A program made the position numbers and the translations under genes. From Acetobacteraceae bacterium (GTDB lineage Bacteria > Pseudomonadota > Alphaproteobacteria > Acetobacterales > Acetobacteraceae), in the NCBI GenBank assembly GCA_027482245.1, contig JAIXWG010000049.1, positions 62,001 through 126,000 on the forward strand: 64,000 nt of DNA, in the 5' to 3' direction. A model generated the notes under the pieces. The model was not told the origin of the DNA and searched no databases. It saw only the letters and a program-made list of their open reading frames with translations. Shown here piece after piece: positions 36,534-44,873 of the stretch; positions within the stretch are counted from its first letter, which is position 1, and each line of letters starts with the position of its first letter.

Positions 36534-37849
36534 TGGCCTCCACCCTCACGGCCGGGCAGGCCGCGGCCTTCCTCTTCGGCGGCTTCTTCGGGCTGCTCTT
36601 CCTGCGCGTGCCCGTCGCCATCGCGCTCGGCTTGGCGTGCCTGCCGCTGCTGCTGCTGGAGGATCGCCTCTGGCCCATGATCCTGGTGCAGGAGACGTTC
36701 AACGGCTTCAACAGCTTCATCCTGATCGCGGTCCCCTTCTTCCTGCTGGCCGCGAACCTCATGAACATCGGCGGCATCACGGACCGGCTGGTGCGCTTCT
36801 CCCGCGCCATCGTCGGCCACATGCCGGGCAGCCTGGCGCAGATCAATGTCGTGCTCTCGATCTTCTTCGCGGGCATCTCCGGCAGTTCCACGGCCGATGC
36901 GGCCAGCCAGTCCAAGATCTTCATCGATGCGCAGCGGAAGGAGGGGTATGACGACAGCTTCTCCGTCGCCATCACCGCCGTTTCCGCGGTACTCGCAGTC
37001 ATCATCCCGCCCTCCATCCTGATGATCGTCTGGGGCGGCGTGCTGACGGTGTCGATCGGCGGGCTGTTCCTGGCGGGCGTGCTGCCGGGGCTGCTGATCG
37101 GCGTCGCGCAGATGGCGACCGTGCATGTCTATGCGAAGATCCGGAACTACCCGACCTACACGCGGGCGACGCTGAAGGAATTCATCGCCTCCTTCATCGT
37201 CTCCGTGCCCGCGCTGATGACGCCCTTCATCATCATCGGCGGCAAGATCTTCGGCTGGTTCACGGCGACGGAGGCCGCCTGCATCGCGGTGCTCTATGCC
37301 GGCGGGCTGTCCATCTTCGTCTACCGGGAGATGGACATGAAGGGGCTGAAGACAGCCTTCATGGACACCGGCAAGCTGTCCGGCATCACGCTGTTCTGCG
37401 TGGGCACGGCATCCGCCTTCGGCTGGCTGCTGGCCTACTACAAGATCCCGGAGGCCATGCTGTCCGGCGTCATCGCCTGGGACATGGGGCCGGCGATGAC
37501 GGGCTTCTTCATCGCGGGCGTCTTCCTGATCGTCGGCTGCTTCCTGGATGCGATCCCGGCGATCATCATCGTCGGCACCATCCTGCAGCCCATGGCGGAA
37601 CATGCGGGGCTGCATCCCATCCACTTCGCGATGATCTCCATCGTCTCGTTGGCCTTCGGGCTGGTGACGCCGCCCTACGGGCTCTGCCTGATGATCGCCT
37701 GTTCGGTGGCGGGCATCCGCATCACGGATGCACTGAAGGACACGATGATCATGCTGGTACCGATGCTGGCGGTGCTGGCGACGCTGATCCTGTGGCCTGA
37801 CATGGCGCTGCTGCTGCCGCGGCTGATCGAGCCGGACTTCCTGAAGTAG
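36530..37849 (+). CDS. TRAP transporter large permease, DctM type
   Basis: 439 residues, about a dozen membrane helices. FFLLAANLMNIGGITDRLVRFSRAIVGHMPGSLAQINVVLSIFFAGISGSSTADAAS is the diagnostic DctM stretch, and the C-terminal GLVTPPYGLCLMI is also conserved. It forms the sodium-driven carboxylate importer with DctQ and the upstream receptor. A palindromic element follows 12 nt after the stop. Confidence 0.94.
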   Translation: MMASTLTAGQAAAFLFGGFFGLLFLRVPVAIALGLACLPLLLLEDRLWPMILVQETFNGFNSFILIAVPFFLLAANLMNIGGITDRLVRFSRAIVGHMPGSLAQINVVLSIFFAGISGSSTADAASQSKIFIDAQRKEGYDDSFSVAITAVSAVLAVIIPPSILMIVWGGVLTVSIGGLFLAGVLPGLLIGVAQMATVHVYAKIRNYPTYTRATLKEFIASFIVSVPALMTPFIIIGGKIFGWFTATEAACIAVLYAGGLSIFVYREMDMKGLKTAFMDTGKLSGITLFCVGTASAFGWLLAYYKIPEAMLSGVIAWDMGPAMTGFFIAGVFLIVGCFLDAIPAIIIVGTILQPMAEHAGLHPIHFAMISIVSLAFGLVTPPYGLCLMIACSVAGIRITDALKDTMIMLVPMLAVLATLILWPDMALLLPRLIEPDFLK

Positions 37850-37861
37850 GGCGCCATCAAG

Positions 37862-37902
37862 CCCCCCTCACCCAACCCTCTCCCCCCTGCGGGGGGAGAG
37901 GG
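37862..37902 (+). terminator. Palindromic element, variant 2, copy E, terminator-like
   Basis: CCCTCTCCCCCC (37876-37887), loop TGC, GGGGGGAGAGGG (37891-37902), then CTTTTCG. The 12-bp GC stem followed by four T fits an intrinsic terminator for the TRAP operon. The same arms occur at 23007-23033, so it is also a member of the dispersed repeat family. Confidence 0.7.
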
Positions 37903-37938
37903 CTTTTCGAGTTGCAGGGGAAGCGCCACCTTGGAGTG

Positions 37939-39699
37939 GTGACGAACCCCTCCCCCGCCCGCGCACCGATCACCTCGCTGCGCCTGCTGCTGCCGCAGCT
38001 TCGCCCCTACCTGCCCCGCGCCATCGGCGCCGGCATCGCGCTGCTGCTGGCGGCCGCCATGACGCTGGCGATCGGCCAGGGGCTGAAGGGGCTGATCGAC
38101 AACGGATTCAGCAGCGGCGCGGAGGGGCTGGACAGCGCGGCGCTGGCCATGGGGGGCATCGTCGCGGTGCTCGCCGTCGCGACCTCCGCCCGCTACTACC
38201 TGGTGTCATGGCTGGGCGAACGGGTGGCGGCGGACCTGCGGCGGCGGGTCTTCGACCATGTGCTGTCCCTGTCGCCCGCCTTCTTCGAGACGGCACGGAC
38301 GGGCGACATCCTGTCCCGCATGACCGCCGACGTGGCGCTGCTGCAGAGCCTCATCGGCTCCGCCATCTCCATGGGGCTGCGCAACGCGCTGACCGGCGCG
38401 GGCGCGCTGGTGATGCTGGTCGCGACCAGCGCCAAGCTCGCGGGCATCATGCTGGTGGTGCTGCCGCTGGTGGTGGCGCCGCTGGTGCTGTTCGGGCGGC
38501 GCGAACGCCGCCTGTCGAAGACCGCGCAGGAACGCGTGGCCGACCTGGCCGCGACGGCGGAGGAGGCGCTGAACGGCCTGCGCATCGTGCAGGCCTTCAC
38601 GCATGAACCGCAGGATCGGAAAAGGTTCGGGGAGGAGGTGGAGCGATCCGTCGGCGCGGCGCTCCGCCGCATCGCGTCCCGCACCGCGCTGATCCTGGCC
38701 GTGATCCTCTTCGGCTTCGGGGCCATCACCTTCAGCCTCTGGGTCGGCGGGCGGGACGTGGTGGCGGGGCGGATGACGGGCGGCGACCTTTCCGCCTTCG
38801 TCTTCTACGCCATGCTGCTGGCGTCCTCTGGCGCCACGATGAGCGAGCTGTGGGGCGAGATCCAGCGCGCCGCGGCCGCCGCCGACCGGCTGCTGGAGAT
38901 CCTGGCGGCGAAATCAGCCATCGCCGCGCCGCAGAACCCCGTGCCGCTGCCGGCGCCGGCCGTGGGCCGCCTGGCCTTCGAGGATGTGGCCTTCCGCTAC
39001 CCCACGCGGCCCGATGCGCCGGCGCTGGACGGATTCTCGCTGGTCGTGGAGCCCGGGGAGACGGTGGCGCTGGTCGGGCCCTCCGGCGCCGGCAAGACGA
39101 CGGTCTTCCAGCTGCTGCTGCGCTTCTACGATCCGCAATCCGGGCGCGTGACGGTGGATGGCGTCGATGTGGCGCAGGCCGATCCGGCGGCGCTGCGGGC
39201 GCGCATCGGCATCGTGCCGCAGGATGCCGCAATCTTCTCGGCTTCCGTCGCGGAGAACATCCGCTACGGGCGGCCCGATGCAACGGACGCGGAGATGCGG
39301 GCGGCGGCGGAAGCGGCGGCGGCGGATGGCTTCATCGCGCGGATGCCGCAGGGCTACGACACGCATCTCGGCGCGCGGGGCGTCACGCTCTCGGGCGGGC
39401 AGCGCCAGCGGATCGCGATCGCGCGCGCCATCCTGCGCGACGCGCCGATCCTGCTGCTGGACGAGGCGACGAGCGCGCTGGATGCGGAGAGCGAGCAGGC
39501 GGTGCAGCAGGCGCTGGAGGCGCTGTCGAAGGGCCGCACCACGCTGGTGGTGGCGCATCGCCTGGCCACGGTGCGCAACGCCGACCGCATCGTGGTGATG
39601 GAGGCCGGGCGCATCGTGGCCATGGGCACGCATGAGGCGCTGGTGCGGGAGGGCGGGCTCTATGCCCGCCTGGCGGCGCTGCAGTTCGGGGAGAACTGA
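37939..39699 (+). CDS. ABC exporter, fused permease and ATPase (MsbA-like)
   Basis: 586 residues from GTG 37939; GTG 37936 and TTG 37912 are other possible starts, and none has a clear ribosome site at ideal distance. The N-terminal half has six helices with the exporter pattern RVFDHVLSLSPAFFETARTGDILSRMTADVALLQ. The ATPase half has Walker A GPSGAGKTT, Q-loop VPQDAAIFSASVAENIRYG, signature LSGGQRQRIAIARAIL and Walker B ILLLDEATSALD. Homodimers of this type export lipids or hydrophobic compounds. It stands alone between the TRAP operon and the convergent cysK. Confidence 0.9.
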   Translation: MTNPSPARAPITSLRLLLPQLRPYLPRAIGAGIALLLAAAMTLAIGQGLKGLIDNGFSSGAEGLDSAALAMGGIVAVLAVATSARYYLVSWLGERVAADLRRRVFDHVLSLSPAFFETARTGDILSRMTADVALLQSLIGSAISMGLRNALTGAGALVMLVATSAKLAGIMLVVLPLVVAPLVLFGRRERRLSKTAQERVADLAATAEEALNGLRIVQAFTHEPQDRKRFGEEVERSVGAALRRIASRTALILAVILFGFGAITFSLWVGGRDVVAGRMTGGDLSAFVFYAMLLASSGATMSELWGEIQRAAAAADRLLEILAAKSAIAAPQNPVPLPAPAVGRLAFEDVAFRYPTRPDAPALDGFSLVVEPGETVALVGPSGAGKTTVFQLLLRFYDPQSGRVTVDGVDVAQADPAALRARIGIVPQDAAIFSASVAENIRYGRPDATDAEMRAAAEAAAADGFIARMPQGYDTHLGARGVTLSGGQRQRIAIARAILRDAPILLLDEATSALDAESEQAVQQALEALSKGRTTLVVAHRLATVRNADRIVVMEAGRIVAMGTHEALVREGGLYARLAALQFGEN

Positions 39700-39705
39700 G
39701 GCCCG

Positions 39706-40692
39706 TCAGATTCCCTCGAACAGCCGGGTGCTGAGGTAGCGTTCGGCGAAGCTGGCGGCGATGCCCAGCACGAGGCGCCCCTTCATCGCCGGGTCGCGCG
39801 CCACCTCCATCGCGGCGTGCAGCACGGCGCCGGAAGAGATGCCGATGGGCAGCCCCTCCTCCCGCGCGCAGGCGCGGGCGGCGGCGAGGGCCTCGCGCTC
39901 CGACACCCGCATCACCGAATCGAGGCGATCGAGCTCGAGGACCGAGGGGCGGAAGCCGGCGCCGATGCCCTGGATGTCGTGCGGGCCCGGCTCCTCCCCC
40001 GACAGCACGGCCGATTCGGCGGGCTCCACGCCGATGATGCGGAGGCCGGGGCGGCGGGGCTTGAGCGCGCGGGCGATGCCGGTCAGCGTGCCGCCGGTGC
40101 CGACGCCGGCGATGATGGCATCGACCTCCCCGCCCGTATCGGCCCAGATCTCCTCGGCCGTCGTCGCCTCGTGGATCGCGGGGTTGGCGGGGTTGTCGAA
40201 CTGCTTCGGCATCCAGGCATCGGGCGTCGCGGCGATGATCTGCTCCGCCCGCTGGATGGCGCCGGCCATGCCGCGGCGGGCGGGCGTCAGCTCCAGCTCC
40301 GCGCCCATCAGCTTCATCATCTTGCGGCGCTCGATGCTGGCGCCGTCGGGCATGACGACGACCAGGCGGTAGCCCTTGGCGGCGGCGACGAAGGCGAGCG
40401 CGATGCCGGTGTTGCCGGAGGTCGGCTCCACCAGCGTGGAGCGGCCGGGGGCGATCAGCCCCTCGCGCTCCGCCGCCTCCACCATCGCGAGGCCGATGCG
40501 GTCCTTCACCGACCCCAGCGGGTTGAAGAATTCGAGCTTGAGGGCGAGCTGCGCGGCCAGGCCCTGCTTCGCCTCCAGCCGCGGCAGGCGGACGATCGGG
40601 GTGTTGCCGACCACCTCAAGGATGCTGCCATGGACGCGGCCGCGGCCCGGCGGGCTGGTCGGCGATGTCTTCCGGCTCTGACGGTCGGGCAT
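39706..40692 (-). CDS. cysK: Cysteine synthase A (O-acetylserine sulfhydrylase)
   Basis: 328 residues, cytosolic PLP enzyme making cysteine from O-acetylserine and sulfide. SILEVVGNTPIVRLPRL, the PLP lysine in NPLGSVKDRIGLAM, the substrate loop EPTSGNTGIALAFVAAAKGY, the PLP-phosphate loop GVGTGGTLTGIARALK and GISSGAVLHAAMEVA are intact. It is divergent, 139 nt apart, from an Rrf2-type regulator, with cobA, cysI and DUF934 beyond, forming a sulfur assimilation block. An ~22-residue N-terminal extension is unusual but begins at a plausible ATG. Confidence 0.93.
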   Translation of the reverse strand: MPDRQSRKTSPTSPPGRGRVHGSILEVVGNTPIVRLPRLEAKQGLAAQLALKLEFFNPLGSVKDRIGLAMVEAAEREGLIAPGRSTLVEPTSGNTGIALAFVAAAKGYRLVVVMPDGASIERRKMMKLMGAELELTPARRGMAGAIQRAEQIIAATPDAWMPKQFDNPANPAIHEATTAEEIWADTGGEVDAIIAGVGTGGTLTGIARALKPRRPGLRIIGVEPAESAVLSGEEPGPHDIQGIGAGFRPSVLELDRLDSVMRVSEREALAAARACAREEGLPIGISSGAVLHAAMEVARDPAMKGRLVLGIAASFAERYLSTRLFEGI

Positions 40693-40831
40693 GCGGAGGA
40701 AGCCTTCGGCTGCGCGCGGCGTTGATCGCGCTGTATTGGCGCGGCCGGGCGGGGCTGTCCATGGCGGGGCTGGTAAACCACGGCAGGACGCCGTAGATAA
40801 CGTCGCCTCCAACGTGCGGGATTCGAGAAAA

Positions 40832-41284
40832 ATGCTGCTCCGCCAGGACCGGGTGATGACCGCGATTGCCGTGATGCTGGATGTGGGCTTCCACGCCGGG
40901 CGGGGCGGGGAGGTGACGGGCGGCGCCGAGGTGGCGGAGCGCATGGGCGCGGCGCGGCGGGGGATCGAGCCGGTCTTTCAGGCCCTGTCGCGGACCGGGC
41001 TGCTGGACAGCGTCCGCGGCCCGCGCGGCGGCTATCGCTTGGGGCGGCGGCCGCGCGACATCAAGCTGATCGAGATCGTGGCCGCGGTGACGGAGGAGCC
41101 GGAGGCGATGCCCGGCGACCTGACCGGCAAGCTGCAGGTGGCGGTGGTGGCGCCGCTGTGGCGGGAGATGGAAGACGGGCTGCGGGAGCGCTTCGCCGGC
41201 CTGACGCTGGATGACCTGCTGAAACGCGCCCAGGCCGCGGGCCTCAAGCGGCCGACGACGGAGCCGCTGAACTTCGCTATCTGA
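40832..41284 (+). CDS. Rrf2-family transcriptional regulator without cysteines
   Basis: 150 residues. The winged helix reads VAERMGAARRGIEPVFQALSRTGLLDSVRGPRGGYRLGR, the GGY wing being the Rrf2 hallmark. Unlike IscR and NsrR it has no cysteine at all, so it cannot bind an Fe-S cluster and resembles CymR/CysR-type cysteine regulators. Its position between cysK and cobA suggests control of sulfur assimilation. Its last 8 nt overlap the convergent cobA gene. Confidence 0.85.
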   Translation: MLLRQDRVMTAIAVMLDVGFHAGRGGEVTGGAEVAERMGAARRGIEPVFQALSRTGLLDSVRGPRGGYRLGRRPRDIKLIEIVAAVTEEPEAMPGDLTGKLQVAVVAPLWREMEDGLRERFAGLTLDDLLKRAQAAGLKRPTTEPLNFAI

Positions 41285-42047
41285 GAAGGGCGCGGCGCGG
41301 CGGGTCCTCCGCCAGCGCGGCGCCGAGGCCCAGCGCCGCGACCTCTCCCACCACCACCAGGGCCGGGGTCGGCAGGCCGGCGCGGCGCGCATCCAGCGTG
41401 CAGGTGCCGAGCGTGGTGTGCAGCACCCGCTGGTCCGGCGTCGTCGCCTGGGCGATCACGGCGACGGGCGTCGCGGCTGCACGGCCGCCGGCCAGCAGGC
41501 GCAGCGCGATCTCATCCAGCCGCGACAGTGCCATGAAGGCGGCGATGGTGCCGCCGGTGCGGGCCAGCGCATCCCAGTCCACCGCGCCGGGCAGGTCGCC
41601 GGCCTCGTCATGGCCGGTCACGAAGGTGACGGCGCTGGCCACGCCGCGATGGGTCAGCGGGATGCCGGCGGCCGCGGGGGCGGCGGTGCCGGCGGTGACG
41701 CCGGGGACGACCCGCCACGGGATGCCGGCGGCGTCCAGCGCGCGCGCTTCCTCGCCGCCCCGGCCGAAGACGAAGGGATCGCCCCCCTTCAGGCGGACCA
41801 CCCGCAGCCCCGCGCGGGCGCCGGCGACGAGGCGGGCATTGATCGCGGCCTGGCTGACCGGTGCCGCGCCCTTTCGCTTGCCGACGGCGACGATGTCCGC
41901 CCCCGGCCGCACCAGGCGCAGCACGGCGCGACCGGGCAGCGCATCATGCAGCACCAGGTCGGCGCGCTTCAGCGCCTCCGCCGCGCGCAGCGTCAGCAGG
42001 CCGGGATCGCCGGGGCCGGCGCCGACCAGCCAGACTTCTCCAGGCAT
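41277..42047 (-). CDS. cobA: Uroporphyrinogen-III C-methyltransferase
   Basis: 256 residues from the ATG at 42047; an ATG at 42089 is also in frame. VWLVGAGPGDPGLLTLRAAEAL, DALPGRAVL, VRLKGGDPFVFGRGGEEA and PGVTAGTAAPAAAGIPLTHRG are the SAM-methyltransferase motifs of CobA/CysG-A. It methylates uroporphyrinogen III to precorrin-2, the precursor of siroheme, which the sulfite reductase encoded divergently needs. The CysG oxidase/ferrochelatase part is not fused here. Confidence 0.9.
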   Translation of the reverse strand: MPGEVWLVGAGPGDPGLLTLRAAEALKRADLVLHDALPGRAVLRLVRPGADIVAVGKRKGAAPVSQAAINARLVAGARAGLRVVRLKGGDPFVFGRGGEEARALDAAGIPWRVVPGVTAGTAAPAAAGIPLTHRGVASAVTFVTGHDEAGDLPGAVDWDALARTGGTIAAFMALSRLDEIALRLLAGGRAAATPVAVIAQATTPDQRVLHTTLGTCTLDARRAGLPTPALVVVGEVAALGLGAALAEDPPRRALLR

Positions 42048-42089
42048 CGGGCCCTGGGCCGGGCCGAGGGCGGAGCGCTTATTCACCAT

Positions 42090-42318
42090 TCACCATCGTT
42101 TATCGGGCCAATCATTCGAGAGAAGACCATACTCCAACACGACCATCAATGGGGCTTTTCGTGGATTCCCGGAAGGCAATCCGCCCCTTGTCGGGAAAAA
42201 TTTGTCATTCCGCGAACCAGGCGCGGGCAACCCGCATTGATAGGACGGACGCCACGCGTTAAATGGGGGCGGTCACGCCGACGCAGCGCCGCGCCTGCGT
42301 TGCAGGAGGGAGAGAGCC
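42090..42318. promoter_or_regulatory. Divergent promoter region between cobA and the sulfite reductase operon
   Basis: This gap is clearly richer in A and T than its surroundings (for example around 42190-42215). It has a direct repeat ATTCACC at its left edge and a small inverted repeat ACGCAG/CTGCGT (42281-42286/42295-42300) just before the ribosome site GGAGGGAG. It probably carries both promoters and regulator sites; no exact -35/-10 pair could be fixed. Confidence 0.4.
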
Positions 42319-42636
42319 ATGGCCGCACCGGCGAAAATCCGCCCCGCCACCGCGCCGGTGGTGGTCACCGCCAATGATCTCCGCACCGGCCGCGTGGTTT
42401 GGCTCGGCACGGCCGGCTGGACCGGCGACATCGCGGCCGCCCGTGTCTTCGCGCCCGACGACGCGGCAGCGGCGCTCGCACTCGGCCAGGCCGCGGAACG
42501 CGCGCAACTCGTCGTCGGCGCCTACACGGTGGAGGTCTCGCCGGGCCCGGTGCCGGCAAAGTTCCGGGAAAGGTTGCGCGCCGCCGGGCCCTCCGTCGAT
42601 GCCGAACCCCGCCCCGCCCTCCAGCTGGCCTCCTGA
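42319..42636 (+). CDS. DUF2849 family protein
   Basis: 105 residues. VVVTANDLRTGRVVWLGTAGW at the start matches DUF2849, a small family found in alphaproteobacteria directly upstream of sulfite reductase. A strong ribosome site (GGAGGGAG) precedes the ATG. It ends 5 nt before cysI. Its role in sulfite reduction, perhaps as an accessory or regulatory subunit, is inferred from this conserved position. Confidence 0.85.
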   Translation: MAAPAKIRPATAPVVVTANDLRTGRVVWLGTAGWTGDIAAARVFAPDDAAAALALGQAAERAQLVVGAYTVEVSPGPVPAKFRERLRAAGPSVDAEPRPALQLAS

Positions 42637-42641
42637 CCGCC

Positions 42642-44333
42642 ATGGACCAGATCACCCACGCCATCCCGCCCCATGCCCGCACCTACCGCTATGACGAGGT
42701 GGACAGGGACTTCCTGGCCGCGCGCATCGCGGAATTCCGCGACCAGGTGGCGCGCCGCCTTGCCGGCGAATTGACGGAGGACGAGTTCAAGCCGCTGCGG
42801 CTGATGAACGGCCTCTACCTGCAACTCCACGCCTACATGCTGCGCGTCGCCATCCCCTATGGCGTCATCGATGCGCGGCAGATGCGGCAGCTGGGCGTGA
42901 TCGCGCGGCGCTGGGACCGCGGCTTCGGCCACTTCACGACGCGGCAGAACATCCAGTTCAACTGGACGAAGCTGGAGGATGTGATCGACATGCTCCAGGC
43001 GTTGGCCGATGTGGACATGCACGCCATCCAGACCAGCGGCAACTGCGTGCGCAACGTCACCACCGACGAATTCGCCGGCGCCGCGGCGGACGAGATCGTG
43101 GACCCGCGCGTTTATGCCGAGATCCTGCGGCAATGGTCCACGCTGCACCCGGAATTCACCTACCTCCCCCGCAAGTTCAAGATCGCCATCACCGGCGCGC
43201 CGCATGACCGCGCGGCGATCCAGGTGCACGACATCGGCCTGACGGCGAAGCGGAACGAGGCCGGCACCATCGGCTTCGAGGTCTGGGTGGGCGGTGGGCT
43301 CGGCCGCACGCCGATCATCGGCACGAAGCTGTTCGACTTCGTGCCGGAGCCCGACTTCCTGAAGACGATGGAAGCGGTGCTGCGCGTCTACAACGCGCTT
43401 GGCCAGCGCGACAACATCTACAAGGCGCGCATCAAGATCCTGGTCCGCGACCTCGGCGACGAGTTTCGCCGCCTGGTGGAGGCGGAGCTGGCCGCGATGC
43501 CGGACGGGCATTATCGGCTCGACCCCGCCATCGTCGCGGCCATCCGCGCCAACTTCGCGCCCCCGCCCTTCGCCGACCTGCAGGACGACCCGCCGCGCTA
43601 CCGCCGGGCGCTGGAAGCGGACCCCGCCTTCGCGACCTGGGCGCGCAACAGCACGCACCCGCACCGCGCGCCTGGCTACGTCTCCGTCGTCATCTCGCTC
43701 AAGCCCATCGGCGGCATCCCGGGCGATGCCTCCGCCGACCAGATGGAGGCGGTGGCGGAACTCGCGGAAGCCTTCTCCTTCGGCGAGATCCGCGTCAGCC
43801 ACGTGCAGAACCTGGTGCTGCCGCATGTCCGGCAGGAGGATCTGCACGCGCTGTGGAAGGGCCTGCGGCAGCACGGCCTGGCCACGCCCAATGTGGGCCT
43901 GATCAGCGACATCATCGCCTGCCCCGGCATGGACTACTGCGCGCTGGCGACCGCGCGCAGCATCCCCGTCGCGCAGCGCATCAGCGAACGCTTCGCGAGC
44001 CTCGACCGGCAGCTCGACATCGGGACGCTGCACGTCAACATCTCGGGCTGCATCAACGCCTGCGGGCACCACCATGTCGGCCATATCGGGCTGCTCGGCG
44101 TCGATAAGCGCGGCGAGGAGGTGTACCAGATCACCCTCGGCGGATCGGCAACGAATGACGCGACGATCGGGGAGCTGATCGGTCCGGCCTTCAGCTACGA
44201 TACCGTCGTCGATGCGGTGGAGACGCTGGTGCGGACCTATGTCGCGCATCGCGAGGCGGGCGAGCTGTTCAAGGACACCTATCGCCGCATCGGCCCTGCA
44301 CCCTTCAAGGACGCGCTCTATGCCCCTGCTTGA
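42642..44333 (+). CDS. cysI: Assimilatory sulfite (or nitrite) reductase hemoprotein subunit
   Basis: 563 residues, siroheme and 4Fe-4S enzyme. The cluster/siroheme cysteines are CPGMDYC (about 427-433) and SGCINACGHHHVG (about 469-481), that is C-x5-C and C-x3-C. The siroheme-binding TTRQNIQFNW is in the N-terminal half. Neighbours cysK, cobA, DUF2849 and DUF934 favour sulfite over nitrite as substrate. No flavoprotein subunit is nearby, so ferredoxin or a distant reductase would supply electrons. Confidence 0.92.
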   Translation: MDQITHAIPPHARTYRYDEVDRDFLAARIAEFRDQVARRLAGELTEDEFKPLRLMNGLYLQLHAYMLRVAIPYGVIDARQMRQLGVIARRWDRGFGHFTTRQNIQFNWTKLEDVIDMLQALADVDMHAIQTSGNCVRNVTTDEFAGAAADEIVDPRVYAEILRQWSTLHPEFTYLPRKFKIAITGAPHDRAAIQVHDIGLTAKRNEAGTIGFEVWVGGGLGRTPIIGTKLFDFVPEPDFLKTMEAVLRVYNALGQRDNIYKARIKILVRDLGDEFRRLVEAELAAMPDGHYRLDPAIVAAIRANFAPPPFADLQDDPPRYRRALEADPAFATWARNSTHPHRAPGYVSVVISLKPIGGIPGDASADQMEAVAELAEAFSFGEIRVSHVQNLVLPHVRQEDLHALWKGLRQHGLATPNVGLISDIIACPGMDYCALATARSIPVAQRISERFASLDRQLDIGTLHVNISGCINACGHHHVGHIGLLGVDKRGEEVYQITLGGSATNDATIGELIGPAFSYDTVVDAVETLVRTYVAHREAGELFKDTYRRIGPAPFKDALYAPA

Positions 44334-44826
44334 CGGCGGCCGGCTGGTCGAGGACCCCTATGCGCTGGTCGGCGATGAGGAGGCGTTGCCGGAAGGCGCG
44401 GCGCTGGTGTCGCTGGACCGGCTGCGCCGCGAAGCGGATGGGCTGGCGGGCCGCAACGCGCCGCTGGGGGTGACGCTGCCGCCCGGCACGGACCCTGCCG
44501 CGCTGAAGCCCTGGCTGCCGCGCCTGGCCCTGGTGGCGCTGGTGCTGCCGAAGCACCGGGATGGCCGCGCCTTCACCCAGGCGCGGGCCCTCCGCGAATA
44601 CCACGGCTACACCGGGGAGATCCGCGCGACCGGCCACGTCATCCCCGACCAGTACGCCGCGCTGCTGCGCTGCGGCGTCTCCACCGTGCAGGTGCCGGAT
44701 GGCGCCGAGGCCGGGACCTGGACGCGCATGCGGGATATCATCCCCCTCGCCTACCAGCCCGCCATGGCCGGCGACGGCGCGCGATCGCTCCTCCGCCGGC
44801 GCGTGGGCCTGGCGCCGGGGGGCTGA
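44320..44826 (+). CDS. DUF934 family protein
   Basis: 168 residues, overlapping cysI by 14 nt. ALVSLDRLRREAD, a PLGVTLPPGTDPAALKPWLPRLALVALVLPKHRDGRAFTQARALRE core and GYTGEIRATGHVIPDQYAALLRCG are typical of DUF934, which sits between cysI and cysH in many proteobacteria. No cysH follows here; the next gene is a convergent chemoreceptor. Its molecular function is not established. Confidence 0.87.
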   Translation: MPLLDGGRLVEDPYALVGDEEALPEGAALVSLDRLRREADGLAGRNAPLGVTLPPGTDPAALKPWLPRLALVALVLPKHRDGRAFTQARALREYHGYTGEIRATGHVIPDQYAALLRCGVSTVQVPDGAEAGTWTRMRDIIPLAYQPAMAGDGARSLLRRRVGLAPGG

Positions 44827-44873
44827 CCGGGGGCGAAGGAAGCGCGGGGGAACGCTGCTGCAGCCGCCCCCCG

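Noticed and set aside
42642..44333. Assimilatory nitrite reductase as an alternative name for the siroheme enzyme.
   Set aside because: Sequence alone does not exclude it, but cysK, cobA, DUF2849 and DUF934 next to it point to sulfite; no nitrate assimilation gene is nearby.
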